A DNA stretch of 60,811 nucleotides from Clostridia bacterium (lineage in GTDB: Bacteria; Bacillota; Clostridia; UMGS1883; UMGS1540): contig JAFSYJ010000012.1 of assembly GCA_017450025.1 (NCBI GenBank), forward strand, positions 1 to 60,811, given 5' to 3'. The notes under the pieces are model-generated. The model was not told where the DNA came from. It saw only the letters and a list, made by a program, of their open reading frames with translations, and did not search any database. The position numbers were made by a program, and so were the translations under genes. Of the stretch, positions 17,060 through 26,132 are shown one piece after another (position 1 is the stretch's first letter; every line of letters begins with the position of its first letter).

Positions 17060-18126
17060 TGAACCGCTCACACAAACTCACAGAAATTTTGGGGCGTACC
17101 GGTGCAGACGCGGCGATTATCACATCAAGTGAAAATGTATTTTATTTAAGCGGTTTTACGGCAGGCGATGACGCGTGTCTTATAATAACGGAAAGCGGTC
17201 AGTTTATCATTACGGATTCGCGTTATACGATTCAGGCGGGAATCGAATGTCCGCAGTACGAGCTTGTTTCCGGCAGTTCAGCAAACACAAAGCTTATTGC
17301 CGAGGTAGTCACAAAATGCGGTAAAAAAAGTATAGCATTTGAAAATCAGCGAATGACGGTTGAAATGTATCTCACTTTAAAGGAGCTTTTGCCTGATGCG
17401 GAATTTATACCACTTAATTCGGAACTTACGCAGGTAAGAGCCGTAAAAGACGAAAATGAAATAGCTAAAATGCGTGAGGCATTGCGCCTTGCAGACGAGG
17501 CGTTTTGCTATGTTTATCCGCGTATTAAAAAGAATATGCGCGAAACCGATGTCGCCGCGCTGATTGAAGAATATATGCGTCGCGGCGGCGCGCAAAAGCC
17601 TTCATTTGACACGATTTGCGCCTCGGGCGAGCGCAGCGCCATGCCCCACGGCGTGGCAACGGGTAAATTTCTTACCGAAAACAACTTTTTGACCATGGAC
17701 TACGGCTGTATCCTTGACGGATATTGCAGTGATATAACAAGAACAGTATTTATCGGCACTCCAACTGAATATCAGCGCAAAATGTACGATACTGTTTTAT
17801 CTGCACAGTCCGCCGCAGAAAAGATGATTACGGAAGGCGTTTTGGGCTGTGACGCCGACAAAGCCGCGCGCGATGTTATCGGCAAAGCTTTTGACGCCAA
17901 ATATTTTTCACATTCACTCGGTCACGGAGTCGGCATCGAAATTCATGAACTTCCGAATTTGTCACCGAGGAACAAAAATCCCCTAAACCGCGGAAACATC
18001 ATAACGGTTGAGCCGGGAATTTACATTGAGGGCTTTGGCGGCGTAAGGATTGAAGATATGGCAGTTATAACGCAGGGCGGCGCGGAAATTATGACAAAAT
18101 CGCCCAAGGAACTGATTATTATATGA
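17059..18126 (+). CDS. M24-family aminopeptidase (Xaa-Pro peptidase)
   Basis: Removes N-terminal residues next to proline. The 355 aa comprise a creatinase-like N-domain (about 1-125) and the pita-bread catalytic domain. The five metal ligands are visible: the two aspartates of MDYGCILDGYCSDITRT, the histidine of HSLGHGVGIEIHE, the glutamate of VEPGIY and the last glutamate of VRIEDMAVI. The start at 17059 overlaps the aroQ stop; the reading frame is open further upstream into aroQ, but that part does not resemble the family. The aroQ-M24-efp neighbourhood is common in Firmicutes; here efp lies 3 kb upstream. Confidence 0.93.
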   Translation: MNRSHKLTEILGRTGADAAIITSSENVFYLSGFTAGDDACLIITESGQFIITDSRYTIQAGIECPQYELVSGSSANTKLIAEVVTKCGKKSIAFENQRMTVEMYLTLKELLPDAEFIPLNSELTQVRAVKDENEIAKMREALRLADEAFCYVYPRIKKNMRETDVAALIEEYMRRGGAQKPSFDTICASGERSAMPHGVATGKFLTENNFLTMDYGCILDGYCSDITRTVFIGTPTEYQRKMYDTVLSAQSAAEKMITEGVLGCDADKAARDVIGKAFDAKYFSHSLGHGVGIEIHELPNLSPRNKNPLNRGNIITVEPGIYIEGFGGVRIEDMAVITQGGAEIMTKSPKELIII

Positions 18127-18131
18127 CATAT

Positions 18132-18177
18132 TCACACCTTTTGGTAAATAAGATTTACCGAAGGGTGTGATTTTTTT
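18132..18177 (+). terminator. Terminator of the htpG-aroQ-M24 unit
   Basis: A two-part stem (TCACACC/GGTGTGA outside, GGTAAA/TTTACC inside a symmetric internal loop) is followed by seven T. Confidence 0.85.
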
Positions 18178-18451
18178 GGCAAAAAGGACTTCAAGCTCCG
18201 CGGTATCAGCACGCAGAAAAAAGGAACATTCGGTCAATCGAATGTCCCTTAAACGCAAAATTTTTGTTATACGGATTTTAGCGGTAATTTTTGTTGTATG
18301 CGCCGCATTTTGGGCAAAGCAGTACAACACATATCTATCAAGCTATGTCAAAAATCAAATAAGCTACAATATGAATTTTGAATCGGCCGCTCTTACCGCT
18401 AAAGAAGTTATTCTTAAATATTCTACTTTTTATCCCCAAGCAGAGAATTAA
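18176..18451 (+). CDS. Small single-span membrane protein, unknown
   Basis: An unrecognised 91-aa protein. The first 25 residues are basic ([18 protein letters not shown]), then a membrane segment [18 protein letters not shown] (about 35-52) and a short outer tail [13 protein letters not shown]. Size and topology resemble FtsL/DivIC-type septum proteins, but no leucine-zipper coil is seen, so that is only a thought. The TTG start at 18176 sits on the T-run of the upstream terminator, with GAAGGGTG of the hairpin as possible ribosome site; the ATG at 18242 is an alternative. The end overlaps convergent nrdR by 29 bp. It may not be a real gene. Confidence 0.4.
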   Translation: MAKRTSSSAVSARRKKEHSVNRMSLKRKIFVIRILAVIFVVCAAFWAKQYNTYLSSYVKNQISYNMNFESAALTAKEVILKYSTFYPQAEN

Positions 18452-18881
18452 GCTCCTTCATAAATGTATTTATATCCTTAAACTGCCTGTAAACCGACGC
18501 AAAGCGAACATATGCGACTTCATCAAGTGCTTTCAGCTTATCCATTACAAGCTCGCCTATTTCCGAGGTAGTTATTTCGCGTTCCATTGTGTTTGCAATT
18601 ATATTTTCTATCTCATTGGCGAGATTTTCAAGCTTATCCGTGGGCACGGGGCGTTTTTCACACGCCTTTAAAAGTCCGCTCATAAGCTTTTCTCGATTAA
18701 AGGACTCTCTTGATTTATCCTTTTTGATTACCATTATCGGTACGCTCTCGATTTTTTCATATGTGGTAAATCTTTTCTCGCATTTTAGGCACTCTCTTCT
18801 GCGCCTTATGGAATCGCCTTCCTCAACGGGGCGCGAATCGATTACTTTGCTTTCATCAAAGCCGCAATAAGGACATTTCAT
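18423..18881 (-). CDS. nrdR: Ribonucleotide reductase repressor NrdR
   Basis: Nucleotide-sensing repressor of ribonucleotide reductase genes. The 152 aa are standard. The zinc ribbon has Cys3, Cys6, Cys31 and Cys34, with the invariant basic patch [20 protein letters not shown]. The ATP-cone follows from about residue 48 ([24 protein letters not shown]). It is last in the minus-strand run after rpiB (17 bp gap). No nrd genes are in the window, so its targets lie elsewhere. Confidence 0.96.
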   Translation of the reverse strand: MKCPYCGFDESKVIDSRPVEEGDSIRRRRECLKCEKRFTTYEKIESVPIMVIKKDKSRESFNREKLMSGLLKACEKRPVPTDKLENLANEIENIIANTMEREITTSEIGELVMDKLKALDEVAYVRFASVYRQFKDINTFMKELNSLLGDKK

Positions 18882-18898
18882 AATAGTTACCTGCCTTT

Positions 18899-19336
18899 TT
18901 AGTGTTTTTCTTCGTATTCAGCGATTTTGTCTATTCTCTGCTGGTGTCTGCCGCCCATAAACTCGGAATAAAGCCACGAGTCAAGAGTTTCAATAGCAAG
19001 CACAGTGCCTATTATTCTCTCTCCCATACAAAGAATGTTTGTATTGTTATGTTCCTTTGTAAGTCCTGCCGATGTAGGCTCGGTCACAACAGCTGCTCTT
19101 ATGCCGCGTACCTTGTTTGCCGCTATACTCATACCTATACCTGTGCCGCAAATCAAAACGCCTTTATCGCTCTCGCCTGACGCTACGCTCTCCGCAACTG
19201 CAAACGCTATATCTGGATAGTCGCACTTTTCACCGTTACAGCCGAAATCCTTTACCTCAAATCCTCTTTCCTGTAGGTGGTTTATAACCTCTTTTTTTAA
19301 ATTTACTCCTCCGTGGTCGCATCCTATTGCAATCAT
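18899..19336 (-). CDS. rpiB: Ribose-5-phosphate isomerase B
   Basis: Interconverts ribose 5-phosphate and ribulose 5-phosphate in the pentose phosphate pathway. The 145 aa match the RpiB/LacAB family. The signatures are [14 protein letters not shown] at the N-terminus, [13 protein letters not shown] with the catalytic cysteine, and [16 protein letters not shown]. The ATG overlaps the tsaB stop (ATGA). An allose-6-phosphate or LacAB role is unlikely without a sugar operon nearby. Confidence 0.94.
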   Translation of the reverse strand: MIAIGCDHGGVNLKKEVINHLQERGFEVKDFGCNGEKCDYPDIAFAVAESVASGESDKGVLICGTGIGMSIAANKVRGIRAAVVTEPTSAGLTKEHNNTNILCMGERIIGTVLAIETLDSWLYSEFMGGRHQQRIDKIAEYEEKH

Positions 19337-20016
19337 TTTTTCTCATTCCTTTCTATTAGTTCCCGTTCCGCCTGCGGTTTTTTTAAATATATCGGTGATA
19401 TTTCCGCAGCGTCGGTAAAGTTTTTATTAACAGCCGCAAGTGCAATTCCGCTCGCTCGCGGAAGTGCAATATGCGGCGGGGTTATTATGGAATTTACGGT
19501 ATTTTCCGCAATCTCGGCAGAATACGCCAAAGCTCCGTCACCCACAAATACCGTTCCTTCGGGAAGTTCTTTTAAAAGCTCTGACACGAATATCGCGCGC
19601 GGAGCGCAAAGCTCATAAAGCGTTCCGTCTTCCCACTTATACAGGGCGTTATAAACCTCGTTATGGCGCGCGTCGATCATTGGGCAAATAACGCCTTTTG
19701 AATTGGGAACATTATAGCAAAGCGCCTCAAGGCTTGAAACCGCGCACGCCTTTGCTCCGTTTCCGTATGCCAGGCCCTTTACCGTACCGATGCCTATCCT
19801 TATACCCGTAAATGAGCCGGGCCCTGCCGACACTGCAAAGGCGTCTATTGAATCTATTTTTATTTTAGAGGCGGCAAGAACGCTGTCTATGAGCGGAAGC
19901 AGGCCTTCTGAATGTGTAAGCCCGGTATCGGCGTAACCTTCCGCGCGGAGCGTGCCGTCACATAACACTGCGGCGCCTGCCGCCGCGCCTGATGACTCTA
20001 CTGCAAGTATATTCAT
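19333..20016 (-). CDS. tsaB: tRNA t6A synthesis protein TsaB
   Basis: Partner of TsaD and TsaE in threonylcarbamoylation of A37 in ANN-decoding tRNAs. This 227-aa inactive ASKHA-fold protein has ILAVESSGAAAGAAVL at the N-terminus and SAGPGSFTGIRIGIGTVKGLA (about residues 63-83), a hallmark block. It overlaps tsaE upstream and rpiB downstream by 4 bp each. tsaD and rimI, common neighbours, are missing from this cluster. Confidence 0.94.
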   Translation of the reverse strand: MNILAVESSGAAAGAAVLCDGTLRAEGYADTGLTHSEGLLPLIDSVLAASKIKIDSIDAFAVSAGPGSFTGIRIGIGTVKGLAYGNGAKACAVSSLEALCYNVPNSKGVICPMIDARHNEVYNALYKWEDGTLYELCAPRAIFVSELLKELPEGTVFVGDGALAYSAEIAENTVNSIITPPHIALPRASGIALAAVNKNFTDAAEISPIYLKKPQAERELIERNEKK

Positions 20017-20432
20017 TCGCTCACCTCAATTTGCCTGTAATCGTCATTGGAATCAACCCTCATTATATTCACAAAAGTAGTTCCTTCCTTTGGGAAAAGA
20101 TGCACATAATCATCATACCACTCAACGACCGTTATGCAGTTATCCTCTTGCGCTTCAAAGCCGATTTCATAAAGCTCATCTTCGTCGGCGATACGGTAAA
20201 GGTCGTAGTGGTGTATTTCTGTATTGACACACTCGTATATATTCATAATGGTAAATGTCGGGCTTGAAACTCTGCCGTCATAGCCGTATCCCTTTGCCAG
20301 CCCGCGCGTGAATGCTGTTTTCCCTGCGCCGAGGTCGCCTTTAAGGCAAAATGTGTGCGGTACAGGATATTCATTTGCCAATTTTGCGGCAAGTTCTATG
20401 GTTTCATCTGTATTATGCGTTTTGTATATCAT
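20013..20432 (-). CDS. tsaE: tRNA t6A synthesis ATPase TsaE
   Basis: Small P-loop ATPase that drives the t6A complex. It has the Walker A GDLGAGKTAFTRG (about residues 32-44), the SSPTFTIMN block and the HHYDLYRI motif. I start it at the ATG at 20432 (139 aa), four bases after the comM stop, with GGGGATAGG just upstream inside the end of comM; the in-frame upstream extension lies within comM. Its linkage with tsaB supports the call. Confidence 0.94.
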   Translation of the reverse strand: MIYKTHNTDETIELAAKLANEYPVPHTFCLKGDLGAGKTAFTRGLAKGYGYDGRVSSPTFTIMNIYECVNTEIHHYDLYRIADEDELYEIGFEAQEDNCITVVEWYDDYVHLFPKEGTTFVNIMRVDSNDDYRQIEVSE

Positions 20433-20436
20433 AATC

Positions 20437-21963
20437 CTATCCCCAGAACTTTCTGTCAAGAGTTCGGTAGCTTATTGCTTCTGTTATATGAAGATAGCCG
20501 ATTTTTTCTTCGTTTTCGAGGTCTGCAATAGTACGCGCGACCTTTAAAATACGCGAATATGCGCGCATACTCAAATTAAGCGATTCAAACGACTTTTGCA
20601 GAATACTTTCTGCGTCGCTGTCAAGTACGCAATATCTGAAAACGCTGTCGCCCTCCAAATCCGCATTGCAGTAAAACGGCTCGTTTTTGTAGCGCGCTGT
20701 TTGAATATCTCTTGCCGCGACGACTCTTTTTTTGATTTCAGCGGAGCTTTCGCCCGGCTCGGAATTGACCTCACCGTAAGAAATGCTTGAAGCCTCAGTC
20801 TGTATGTCAAATCTATCGAGCAGCGGACCGCTGACCTTTGCAAGATAATTATGTATTGATGTCGTGCTGCAACGGCATTTACGGCTTTTATCTCCGTAAT
20901 ATCCGCATTTACAAGGGTTCATAGCGGCTACAACCATAGTTTTGCAAGGATATGCGATACTTGCGTAAACTCTTGTTATGTGAATCTCTCCGTCTTCAAT
21001 AGGTTGGCGCATAGCCTCTGTCGTATCACGGCGAAACTCGGGAAGCTCGTCTAAAAACAGCACTCCGTTATGTGCGAGAGAGATTTCTCCCGGCTTTGGA
21101 ACAGAACCTCCGCCGACAAGCCCTACCGTCGAAATGCTATGATGCGGCGCGCGGAATGGGCGTGTTGTAACAAGCGGAAGGCCGTTATTTAAAAGCCCCG
21201 CTACGGAGTGGACTTTTGTAACTTCCAGCGCTTCGTCCATCGTAAGGTCAGGGAGAATCGTCGGAATGCGCTTTGCGAGCATTGATTTGCCCGAACCCGG
21301 CGAGCCTATCATAAGGCAGTTATGTCCGCCTGCCGCTGCGATTTCCAACGCGCGTTTTACGCTTTGCTGTCCCTTAACTTCCGAAAAATCGCAGGAATAA
21401 ATCTGATTATTCGTAAAAAGCTTATCAATATCAACAGACGCTCTTTGACCTTCTGTTTTGCCCTCTAAAAGATTTACGGCTTCTGCCAAGGTCTTTACTC
21501 CGTAAACCTCTGCATCGCTGACAAGCGCGGCTTCCTGTGCGTTTTCAGCAGGAACTATTATTTTTTTATACCCTGACTTAACGGCAGTCATAACGCTCGG
21601 CAATACACCGGGCACAAAGCGTATCTCACCCGAAAGCGAAAGCTCACCCATTATGGCGTACTGTTCTGCGTCAAACTGCATTTGACCTGTCGCGCACAAA
21701 ATAGCTATGGCAATCGGCAAATCAAAAAGCGGTCCTGCTTTTTTAATATTGGCAGGCGCAAGGTTGACCGTATATCTGCGGCTCGGGAAATCAAATCCGC
21801 AGTTCCTTATTGCCGCTCTCACGCGTTCTTTAGACTCTTTAACAGCGGTATCGGGCAATCCGACAATGTCAAATGCCGGCAACCCCATAGCGCAATCGGC
21901 TTCAACTTCGATTATATTTCCCTCAAGCCCCGTCAAAGCGCAGGATATTACTTTTCTTATCAA
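20437..21963 (-). CDS. comM: ComM/YifB-family Mg-chelatase-like AAA+ ATPase
   Basis: A 508-aa protein. The N-terminal Lon-like S5 domain (about 1-170) includes YTVNLAPANIKKAGPLFDLPIA. The AAA+ module has Walker A MIGSPGSGKSMLAKR (about 217-231) and HNGVLFLDELPEF as Walker B. A cysteine cluster CKCGYYGDKSRKCRC follows, then a C-terminal helical domain. Proteins of this family act as branch-migration helicases in natural transformation; whether this host is transformable is unknown. The TTG start has AAAGG upstream and a promoter at 22009-22037. It heads the comM-tsaE-tsaB-rpiB-nrdR run. Confidence 0.92.
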   Translation of the reverse strand: MIRKVISCALTGLEGNIIEVEADCAMGLPAFDIVGLPDTAVKESKERVRAAIRNCGFDFPSRRYTVNLAPANIKKAGPLFDLPIAIAILCATGQMQFDAEQYAIMGELSLSGEIRFVPGVLPSVMTAVKSGYKKIIVPAENAQEAALVSDAEVYGVKTLAEAVNLLEGKTEGQRASVDIDKLFTNNQIYSCDFSEVKGQQSVKRALEIAAAGGHNCLMIGSPGSGKSMLAKRIPTILPDLTMDEALEVTKVHSVAGLLNNGLPLVTTRPFRAPHHSISTVGLVGGGSVPKPGEISLAHNGVLFLDELPEFRRDTTEAMRQPIEDGEIHITRVYASIAYPCKTMVVAAMNPCKCGYYGDKSRKCRCSTTSIHNYLAKVSGPLLDRFDIQTEASSISYGEVNSEPGESSAEIKKRVVAARDIQTARYKNEPFYCNADLEGDSVFRYCVLDSDAESILQKSFESLNLSMRAYSRILKVARTIADLENEEKIGYLHITEAISYRTLDRKFWG

Positions 21964-22008
21964 TAATTACACGCCTTTCGTGCTTTTATATAATTCCCTT
22001 TTTGTTAT

Positions 22009-22037
22009 ATTTTACCACACTTTTATAATTTTTTCAA
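22009..22037 (-). promoter_or_regulatory. Promoter of the comM operon
   Basis: On the minus strand TTGAAA and TAAAAT are 17 bp apart, about 45 bp upstream of the comM TTG. Confidence 0.65.
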
Positions 22038-22063
22038 GCATAAAAATAACGCCCATGAAGGCG

Positions 22064-22474
22064 CTAATTTTTTTTAAAAACAAAAAGCTTACTGAATATG
22101 TAATTAAGCACTACTACCACGATCAGTGCTGCGATTTTGACGGTATTAACATCAAAATCCAATGCGTCTCCTGCAAGAAGTATCAGGGTTTCGCAGCCGA
22201 GCGAAAGAAGTCTTGCCGCGACAAACATTGCCGCCTCTCCCACTATTGCGCCGCCTGTTTTTTTACTGTCAAACACAAAGCGCCTGTTTGTAATGTACGC
22301 AAAAGCCACTGCGGCAATCCACGCCAAGACATTTGCGGCGGCATAGTGAAGCTTTGTGATATTAAAAAGCACATAAAAAACCGCAAAGTTAACAAGCGTT
22401 GTCAGCACGCCGTAAAAAAGATACAAAATAATATCTTTGTATTTACTGTAAATATTTTTTATTTTTTTCAGCAT
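22064..22474 (-). CDS. GtrA-family membrane protein
   Basis: A 136-aa protein with four predicted membrane helices (about residues 15-35, 42-62, 78-98, 110-130). It carries the family features YLFYGVLTTLVNFAVFYVLF and YITNRRFVF. GtrA-like proteins are proposed to move lipid-linked sugars across the membrane for cell-surface glycosylation; no glycosyltransferase is adjacent. The ATG is preceded by AAGGTGAAC and begins only 12 bp after the tRNA-Glu terminator, so its promoter is unclear. Confidence 0.85.
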   Translation of the reverse strand: MLKKIKNIYSKYKDIILYLFYGVLTTLVNFAVFYVLFNITKLHYAAANVLAWIAAVAFAYITNRRFVFDSKKTGGAIVGEAAMFVAARLLSLGCETLILLAGDALDFDVNTVKIAALIVVVVLNYIFSKLFVFKKN

Positions 22475-22485
22475 AGTTCACCTTA

Positions 22486-22512
22486 CAAAAAAAGCCGCAC
22501 AGCGTGCGACTT
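22486..22512 (-). terminator. Terminator of tRNA-Glu
   Basis: The minus strand shows AAGTCGCAC/GTGCGGCTT with a GCT loop and one wobble pair, followed by TTTTT. It lies 28 bp after the tRNA 3' end. Confidence 0.85.
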
Positions 22513-22539
22513 TTGATTGCAGCACATTTCGCTGCGATG

Positions 22540-22615
22540 TGGTGACCCCAGGGAGAATCGAACTCCCGTTTTAGCCGTGAGAGGGCTACGTCCTAGGCCG
22601 CTAGACGATGGGGCC
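22540..22615 (-). tRNA. tRNA-Glu (CTC)
   Basis: The 76-nt cloverleaf has acceptor GGCCCCA/TGGGGTC and encoded ACCA. The anticodon stem TAGCC/GGCTA holds loop CTCTCAC, giving anticodon CTC. The T-loop reads TTCGATT. It is an isolated tRNA with its own promoter and terminator. CTC is the secondary glutamate isoacceptor, so a TTC species should exist elsewhere. Confidence 0.95.
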
Positions 22616-22627
22616 GAATACTTGTCT

Positions 22628-22656
22628 ATTATACTACATAATATTTAAAAAATCAA
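22628..22656 (-). promoter_or_regulatory. Promoter of tRNA-Glu
   Basis: On the minus strand TTGATT and TATAAT are 17 bp apart. The -10 box ends 12 bp before the tRNA 5' end. Confidence 0.8.
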
Positions 22657-22710
22657 GAGTTTTTTTATTTTTACGGTTGTTTTTTATTCTTGTCTTAATT
22701 TAACAGTCAT

Positions 22711-22740
22711 ACGGGCGGCTCACGAACCGCCCGTACAAAA
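22711..22740. repeat. Interspersed hairpin repeat, copy 3
   Basis: Read on the minus strand it is GTACGGGCGGTTCGTGAGCC followed by GCCCGTATGAC. It is the same element as 3571-3600 with A to G and T to C changes at paired positions. It lies just after the M18 aminopeptidase stop. Confidence 0.8.
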
Positions 22741-22748
22741 AATATATT

Positions 22749-24119
22749 CTATTTCATAAAAGCTTTATATCCCTTATAAGCATTATAAATATCCATTTTT
22801 GATGTTACCTCATACGGCGAGTGCATTGACAAAACAGGAACGCCGCAGTCAACAGTATCTATATCCAGATTTGCAACATACTGCGAAATTGTTCCGCCGC
22901 CGCCAAGGTCTATCTTGCCGAGTTCCGCCACCTGCCACAAAACGCCGGCATCATTAAAAATCTTACGGATCTTGCCCATAAGCTCAGCCGAAGCGTCAGA
23001 TGCGCCACTCTTACCGCGTGCGCCTGTATACTTCATAATCGCAACGCCGTAGCCCGCCTTTGCGGCATTGTTTTTTTCAAGCACAGACGGATAATTAGGG
23101 TCGTGCATTGCGCAAACATCAGCCGACAGGCAAGTGGAATTTGACAGGCAGCGTCTTAAAACAAGGTCGTTATACGGCTTGATTTTTGCGCAGATTTCCG
23201 CCATAGTGTTTTCAAAAAAGCGCGACATCATACCGGTAACGCCCATACTTCCTATCTCCTCTTTATCAACAAGGAGGCAAACAGCCGTTTTGGAAGGCTT
23301 TGTTATCTCAAAAATTGCTTGGAGCGATGTGTAAGCGCAAACTCTGTCGTCCTGTCCTGCACCACCTACAAAGCTGCGGTCAAGCCCGATGTCCTTCATA
23401 TTATAGTTAGGCACAAATTCAATCTCTGCGCTTAAAAAATCCTCCTCGCAAATTCCGAACTTGTCGTTTAAAATCTGCAATACTGCCGCTTTTACAGGTT
23501 CCTTTTCTTCCTCGTCATCGAGCGGGATAGAACCTATGAGAATATTGAGTGCTTCGCCTTCGATTGCCTTGCCGACGGTTTTTTTGTACTGCTCATCGGC
23601 AAGATGTGGAAGGAGGTCAGTTATCGTGAAGGCTATGTCGTCGCCTTCGTCTCCGAATGCAATTTCAACTGTTTCACCGTTATTTTTAACGACAGTTCCG
23701 TGCATTGCAAGCGGTATTGCAGTCCATTGGTATTTTTTTATGCCGCCGTAATAATGAGTCTTGAAAAGAGCCATCTCGCTATCCTCATACACGGGAGACG
23801 GTTTTAAATCAAGGCGCGGCGAGTCAATATGTGCGCCGACAATGTTACTGCCGTTTTCAATATCTTCAGAGCCTATGACCACCAGCATTACTCCCTTGCC
23901 GCGGTTTACGCGGTAAACCTTATCCCCTGCGGAAAGCTTTGTAAACGAATCAAGCGGCTTAAAGCCTTGTTTTTCGGCTTCTTCAACAGTTTTTTTAGCA
24001 AATTCCCGTTCTGTTTTTGCGCTGTCAAGAAACTTTTTATACCCTTCGGCAAAATCAAATATTTTATCTTTTTCGTCACAGTCCTTCCAGCCGTTTTCCT
24101 TTTTATAAAACAAATCCAT
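22749..24119 (-). CDS. M18-family aminopeptidase
   Basis: Cytosolic dinuclear zinc aminopeptidase, 456 aa. Metal and catalytic residues appear in NIVGAHIDSPRLDLKP (first histidine), GAGQDDRVCAYTSLQA (bridging aspartate), LLVDKEEIGSMGVTG (catalytic and liganding glutamates) and VPVLSMHSPYEVTSK (last histidine). It is close to the ApeA/ApeB and LAP4 group. It lies 50 bp after ftsH in the same direction with a weak hairpin between, so it may be partly co-transcribed. AGGAGG precedes the ATG. Confidence 0.93.
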   Translation of the reverse strand: MDLFYKKENGWKDCDEKDKIFDFAEGYKKFLDSAKTEREFAKKTVEEAEKQGFKPLDSFTKLSAGDKVYRVNRGKGVMLVVIGSEDIENGSNIVGAHIDSPRLDLKPSPVYEDSEMALFKTHYYGGIKKYQWTAIPLAMHGTVVKNNGETVEIAFGDEGDDIAFTITDLLPHLADEQYKKTVGKAIEGEALNILIGSIPLDDEEEKEPVKAAVLQILNDKFGICEEDFLSAEIEFVPNYNMKDIGLDRSFVGGAGQDDRVCAYTSLQAIFEITKPSKTAVCLLVDKEEIGSMGVTGMMSRFFENTMAEICAKIKPYNDLVLRRCLSNSTCLSADVCAMHDPNYPSVLEKNNAAKAGYGVAIMKYTGARGKSGASDASAELMGKIRKIFNDAGVLWQVAELGKIDLGGGGTISQYVANLDIDTVDCGVPVLSMHSPYEVTSKMDIYNAYKGYKAFMK

Positions 24120-24141
24120 ATTTACCTCCTGTTTTATGACT

Positions 24142-24166
24142 GAAGCCCACCTTTCGGAGGGCTTTC
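24142..24166 (-). terminator. Weak hairpin terminator after ftsH
   Basis: AAGCCCACC (24143-24151) pairs with GGAGGGCTT (24156-24164) around a TTTC loop, with one A/A mismatch. No U-tract follows on the minus strand, so read-through into the M18 gene is likely. Confidence 0.4.
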
Positions 24167-24169
24167 AGA

Positions 24170-26056
24170 TTAAACTTCTTCGCTGTCTGCGCTTTCGTCG
24201 TTAAACGCATCTTCTGCTTTTTCTTCTTCAAAAAGCTTTTCAAATTCATCGCCTTCGATTTTTTCCTGCTTTATGAGAAGATCAGCAATTTTATCGAGCA
24301 TCGGTCTGTTTTCGGTGAGAATACGCTTACATTTTTCATAACACATATTTATAATGTTTGAAATTTCGTTATCTATTTCCGCAAAAACGCTCTCGCTGAA
24401 ATTCTTTGCCTGTCCGAAATCTCTGCCGATGAAAACTTCTTCATTCGGCGAGCCGAAGGTCACGGGTCCGAGTTTATCGCTCATACCGTACTTCATAACC
24501 ATACTTCTCGCTATTGAGGTCGCTCTTTCGAGGTCATTTGACGCGCCTGACGATATATCGTCAAGAGCAATCTGCTCAGAAACTCTGCCGCCGAGAAGCA
24601 CCGTTATCTGATCAAGCATATCCTGCTTGGAAACATAAAACTTATCATCCTGCGGAAGCGACATTGTAAATCCGCCCGCTCTGCCTCTTGGAATAATTGA
24701 AATCTGATGTACGGGATCCTGACCGGGCAGAAGCTTTGTGATAAGCGCGTGTCCGGCTTCGTGAAAAGCGGTGAGCTTTTTTGCCTTATCGTTCATAACC
24801 CTTGTTTTCTTTTCGGGTCCTGCAACGACTTTGATCATAGCCTCGTTAAGATCATCCATACTGATTGATTTTTTATGTTTTCTTGCGGCGAGGATTGCGG
24901 CTTCATTCATAAGGTTTTCTAAATCCGCTCCCGTAAAGCCTGCCGTTGTCTTGGCAATAACTGACAAGTCAACATCTGCAGCAAGCGGTTTGAACTTGGA
25001 GTGAACCTTTAAAATTTCTTCTCTGCCCTTGACATCAGGCACACCGACAACAACCTGCCTGTCAAATCTGCCCGGTCGAAGCAGTGCAGGGTCTAAAATG
25101 TCGGGTCTGTTTGTAGCGGCGATGATAATAACGCCTTCGTTGACGCCAAATCCGTCCATTTCAACAAGGAGCTGATTCAATGTCTGTTCTCTTTCGTCGT
25201 GTCCGCCGCCGAGACCTGCGCCACGGTGACGGCCGACTGCGTCAATTTCATCTATAAACACGATACACGGAGAATTCTTTTTGGCCTGTTCAAACAAGTC
25301 GCGCACACGCGATGCGCCGACGCCTACGAACATCTCAACAAAGTCACTGCCGCTTATGCTGAAGAACGGCACGCCGGCTTCTCCTGCAACAGCCTTTGCC
25401 AGAAGCGTTTTACCTGTTCCGGGAGGTCCTACGAGAAGCATACCTTTAGGGATTCTCGCGCCAAGCTCAATATAGCGCTTTGGTTCCTTAAGGAAGTCAA
25501 CTATTTCCTTGAGTTCCTCTTTTTCTTCGTCTTCGCCTGCAACATCGTCAAATGTTTTGCGGTTGTTCGGGTCAATCGTCACACGCGCCTTGCTCTTGCC
25601 AAACGACATCATTCTGCCGCCGCCTGCGCCGCCCTGTGATTGCTGTATAAAGAAGAACCAAAATACAATAAATATAATGATTATTATAACGGTAGGCAGT
25701 ATAGAAAGCCAAATAGGCATAGACTGCGGAGGTACCATTGTGAGTTCAAGCGTCTGATTTGCCACCTGCTCTTTGATTATGTCCCCTGCGTGCTGATACA
25801 AAACATCAACAGAATCTATTGCCACCACTATATCTTTATATTGTCTGCCGTCGACGGTTTCAGCCTTATCGAGCTTTGCCCTGACTTGTTGATTTTCAAC
25901 ATACATCTCGGTAATTTCGCCGTTTTTGAGATACTGCATAAATTCGGTGAACGAGACTTCAAGGTCGCTGCTGGAGTTGAGCATTGTAAATAAAAATGCA
26001 ATTATTATAAACAGCAGAATATAAAAACTTATATTTTTAAAAAGTTTTGACACCAA
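24170..26056 (-). CDS. ftsH: ATP-dependent zinc metalloprotease FtsH
   Basis: Membrane-anchored AAA+ protease of 628 aa for quality control of membrane and regulatory proteins. Two membrane helices (about 8-27 and 110-132) flank a small extracytoplasmic domain. Then come a Gln/Gly-rich junction, Walker [14 protein letters not shown], Walker [13 protein letters not shown], the second region of homology ending in RPGRFDRQ, and the zinc site HEAGHA. An acidic tail ends the protein. The start is TTG 26056 or GTG 26053; GGGGAGG lies six or nine bases upstream, so both are possible. It follows tilS-hpt in the classic Firmicute order, with a possible own promoter (26087-26115). Confidence 0.96.
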   Translation of the reverse strand: MVSKLFKNISFYILLFIIIAFLFTMLNSSSDLEVSFTEFMQYLKNGEITEMYVENQQVRAKLDKAETVDGRQYKDIVVAIDSVDVLYQHAGDIIKEQVANQTLELTMVPPQSMPIWLSILPTVIIIIIFIVFWFFFIQQSQGGAGGGRMMSFGKSKARVTIDPNNRKTFDDVAGEDEEKEELKEIVDFLKEPKRYIELGARIPKGMLLVGPPGTGKTLLAKAVAGEAGVPFFSISGSDFVEMFVGVGASRVRDLFEQAKKNSPCIVFIDEIDAVGRHRGAGLGGGHDEREQTLNQLLVEMDGFGVNEGVIIIAATNRPDILDPALLRPGRFDRQVVVGVPDVKGREEILKVHSKFKPLAADVDLSVIAKTTAGFTGADLENLMNEAAILAARKHKKSISMDDLNEAMIKVVAGPEKKTRVMNDKAKKLTAFHEAGHALITKLLPGQDPVHQISIIPRGRAGGFTMSLPQDDKFYVSKQDMLDQITVLLGGRVSEQIALDDISSGASNDLERATSIARSMVMKYGMSDKLGPVTFGSPNEEVFIGRDFGQAKNFSESVFAEIDNEISNIINMCYEKCKRILTENRPMLDKIADLLIKQEKIEGDEFEKLFEEEKAEDAFNDESADSEEV

Positions 26057-26086
26057 AACATTCCTCCCCTCTTAATAATATAAAAC

Positions 26087-26115
26087 AGTTTAACACAAGA
26101 AAATGCTTAATTCAA
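26087..26115 (-). promoter_or_regulatory. Possible ftsH promoter
   Basis: On the minus strand TTGAAT and TAAACT are 17 bp apart in the 76-bp gap after hpt. The -10 is a modest match. Confidence 0.4.
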
Positions 26116-26132
26116 GCTGTTTTTTTAATTAT

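Noticed and set aside
21707-22516. 269-codon plus-strand open frame across comM and the GtrA gene
   Set aside because: It runs antisense to two well-supported genes and across their promoter.
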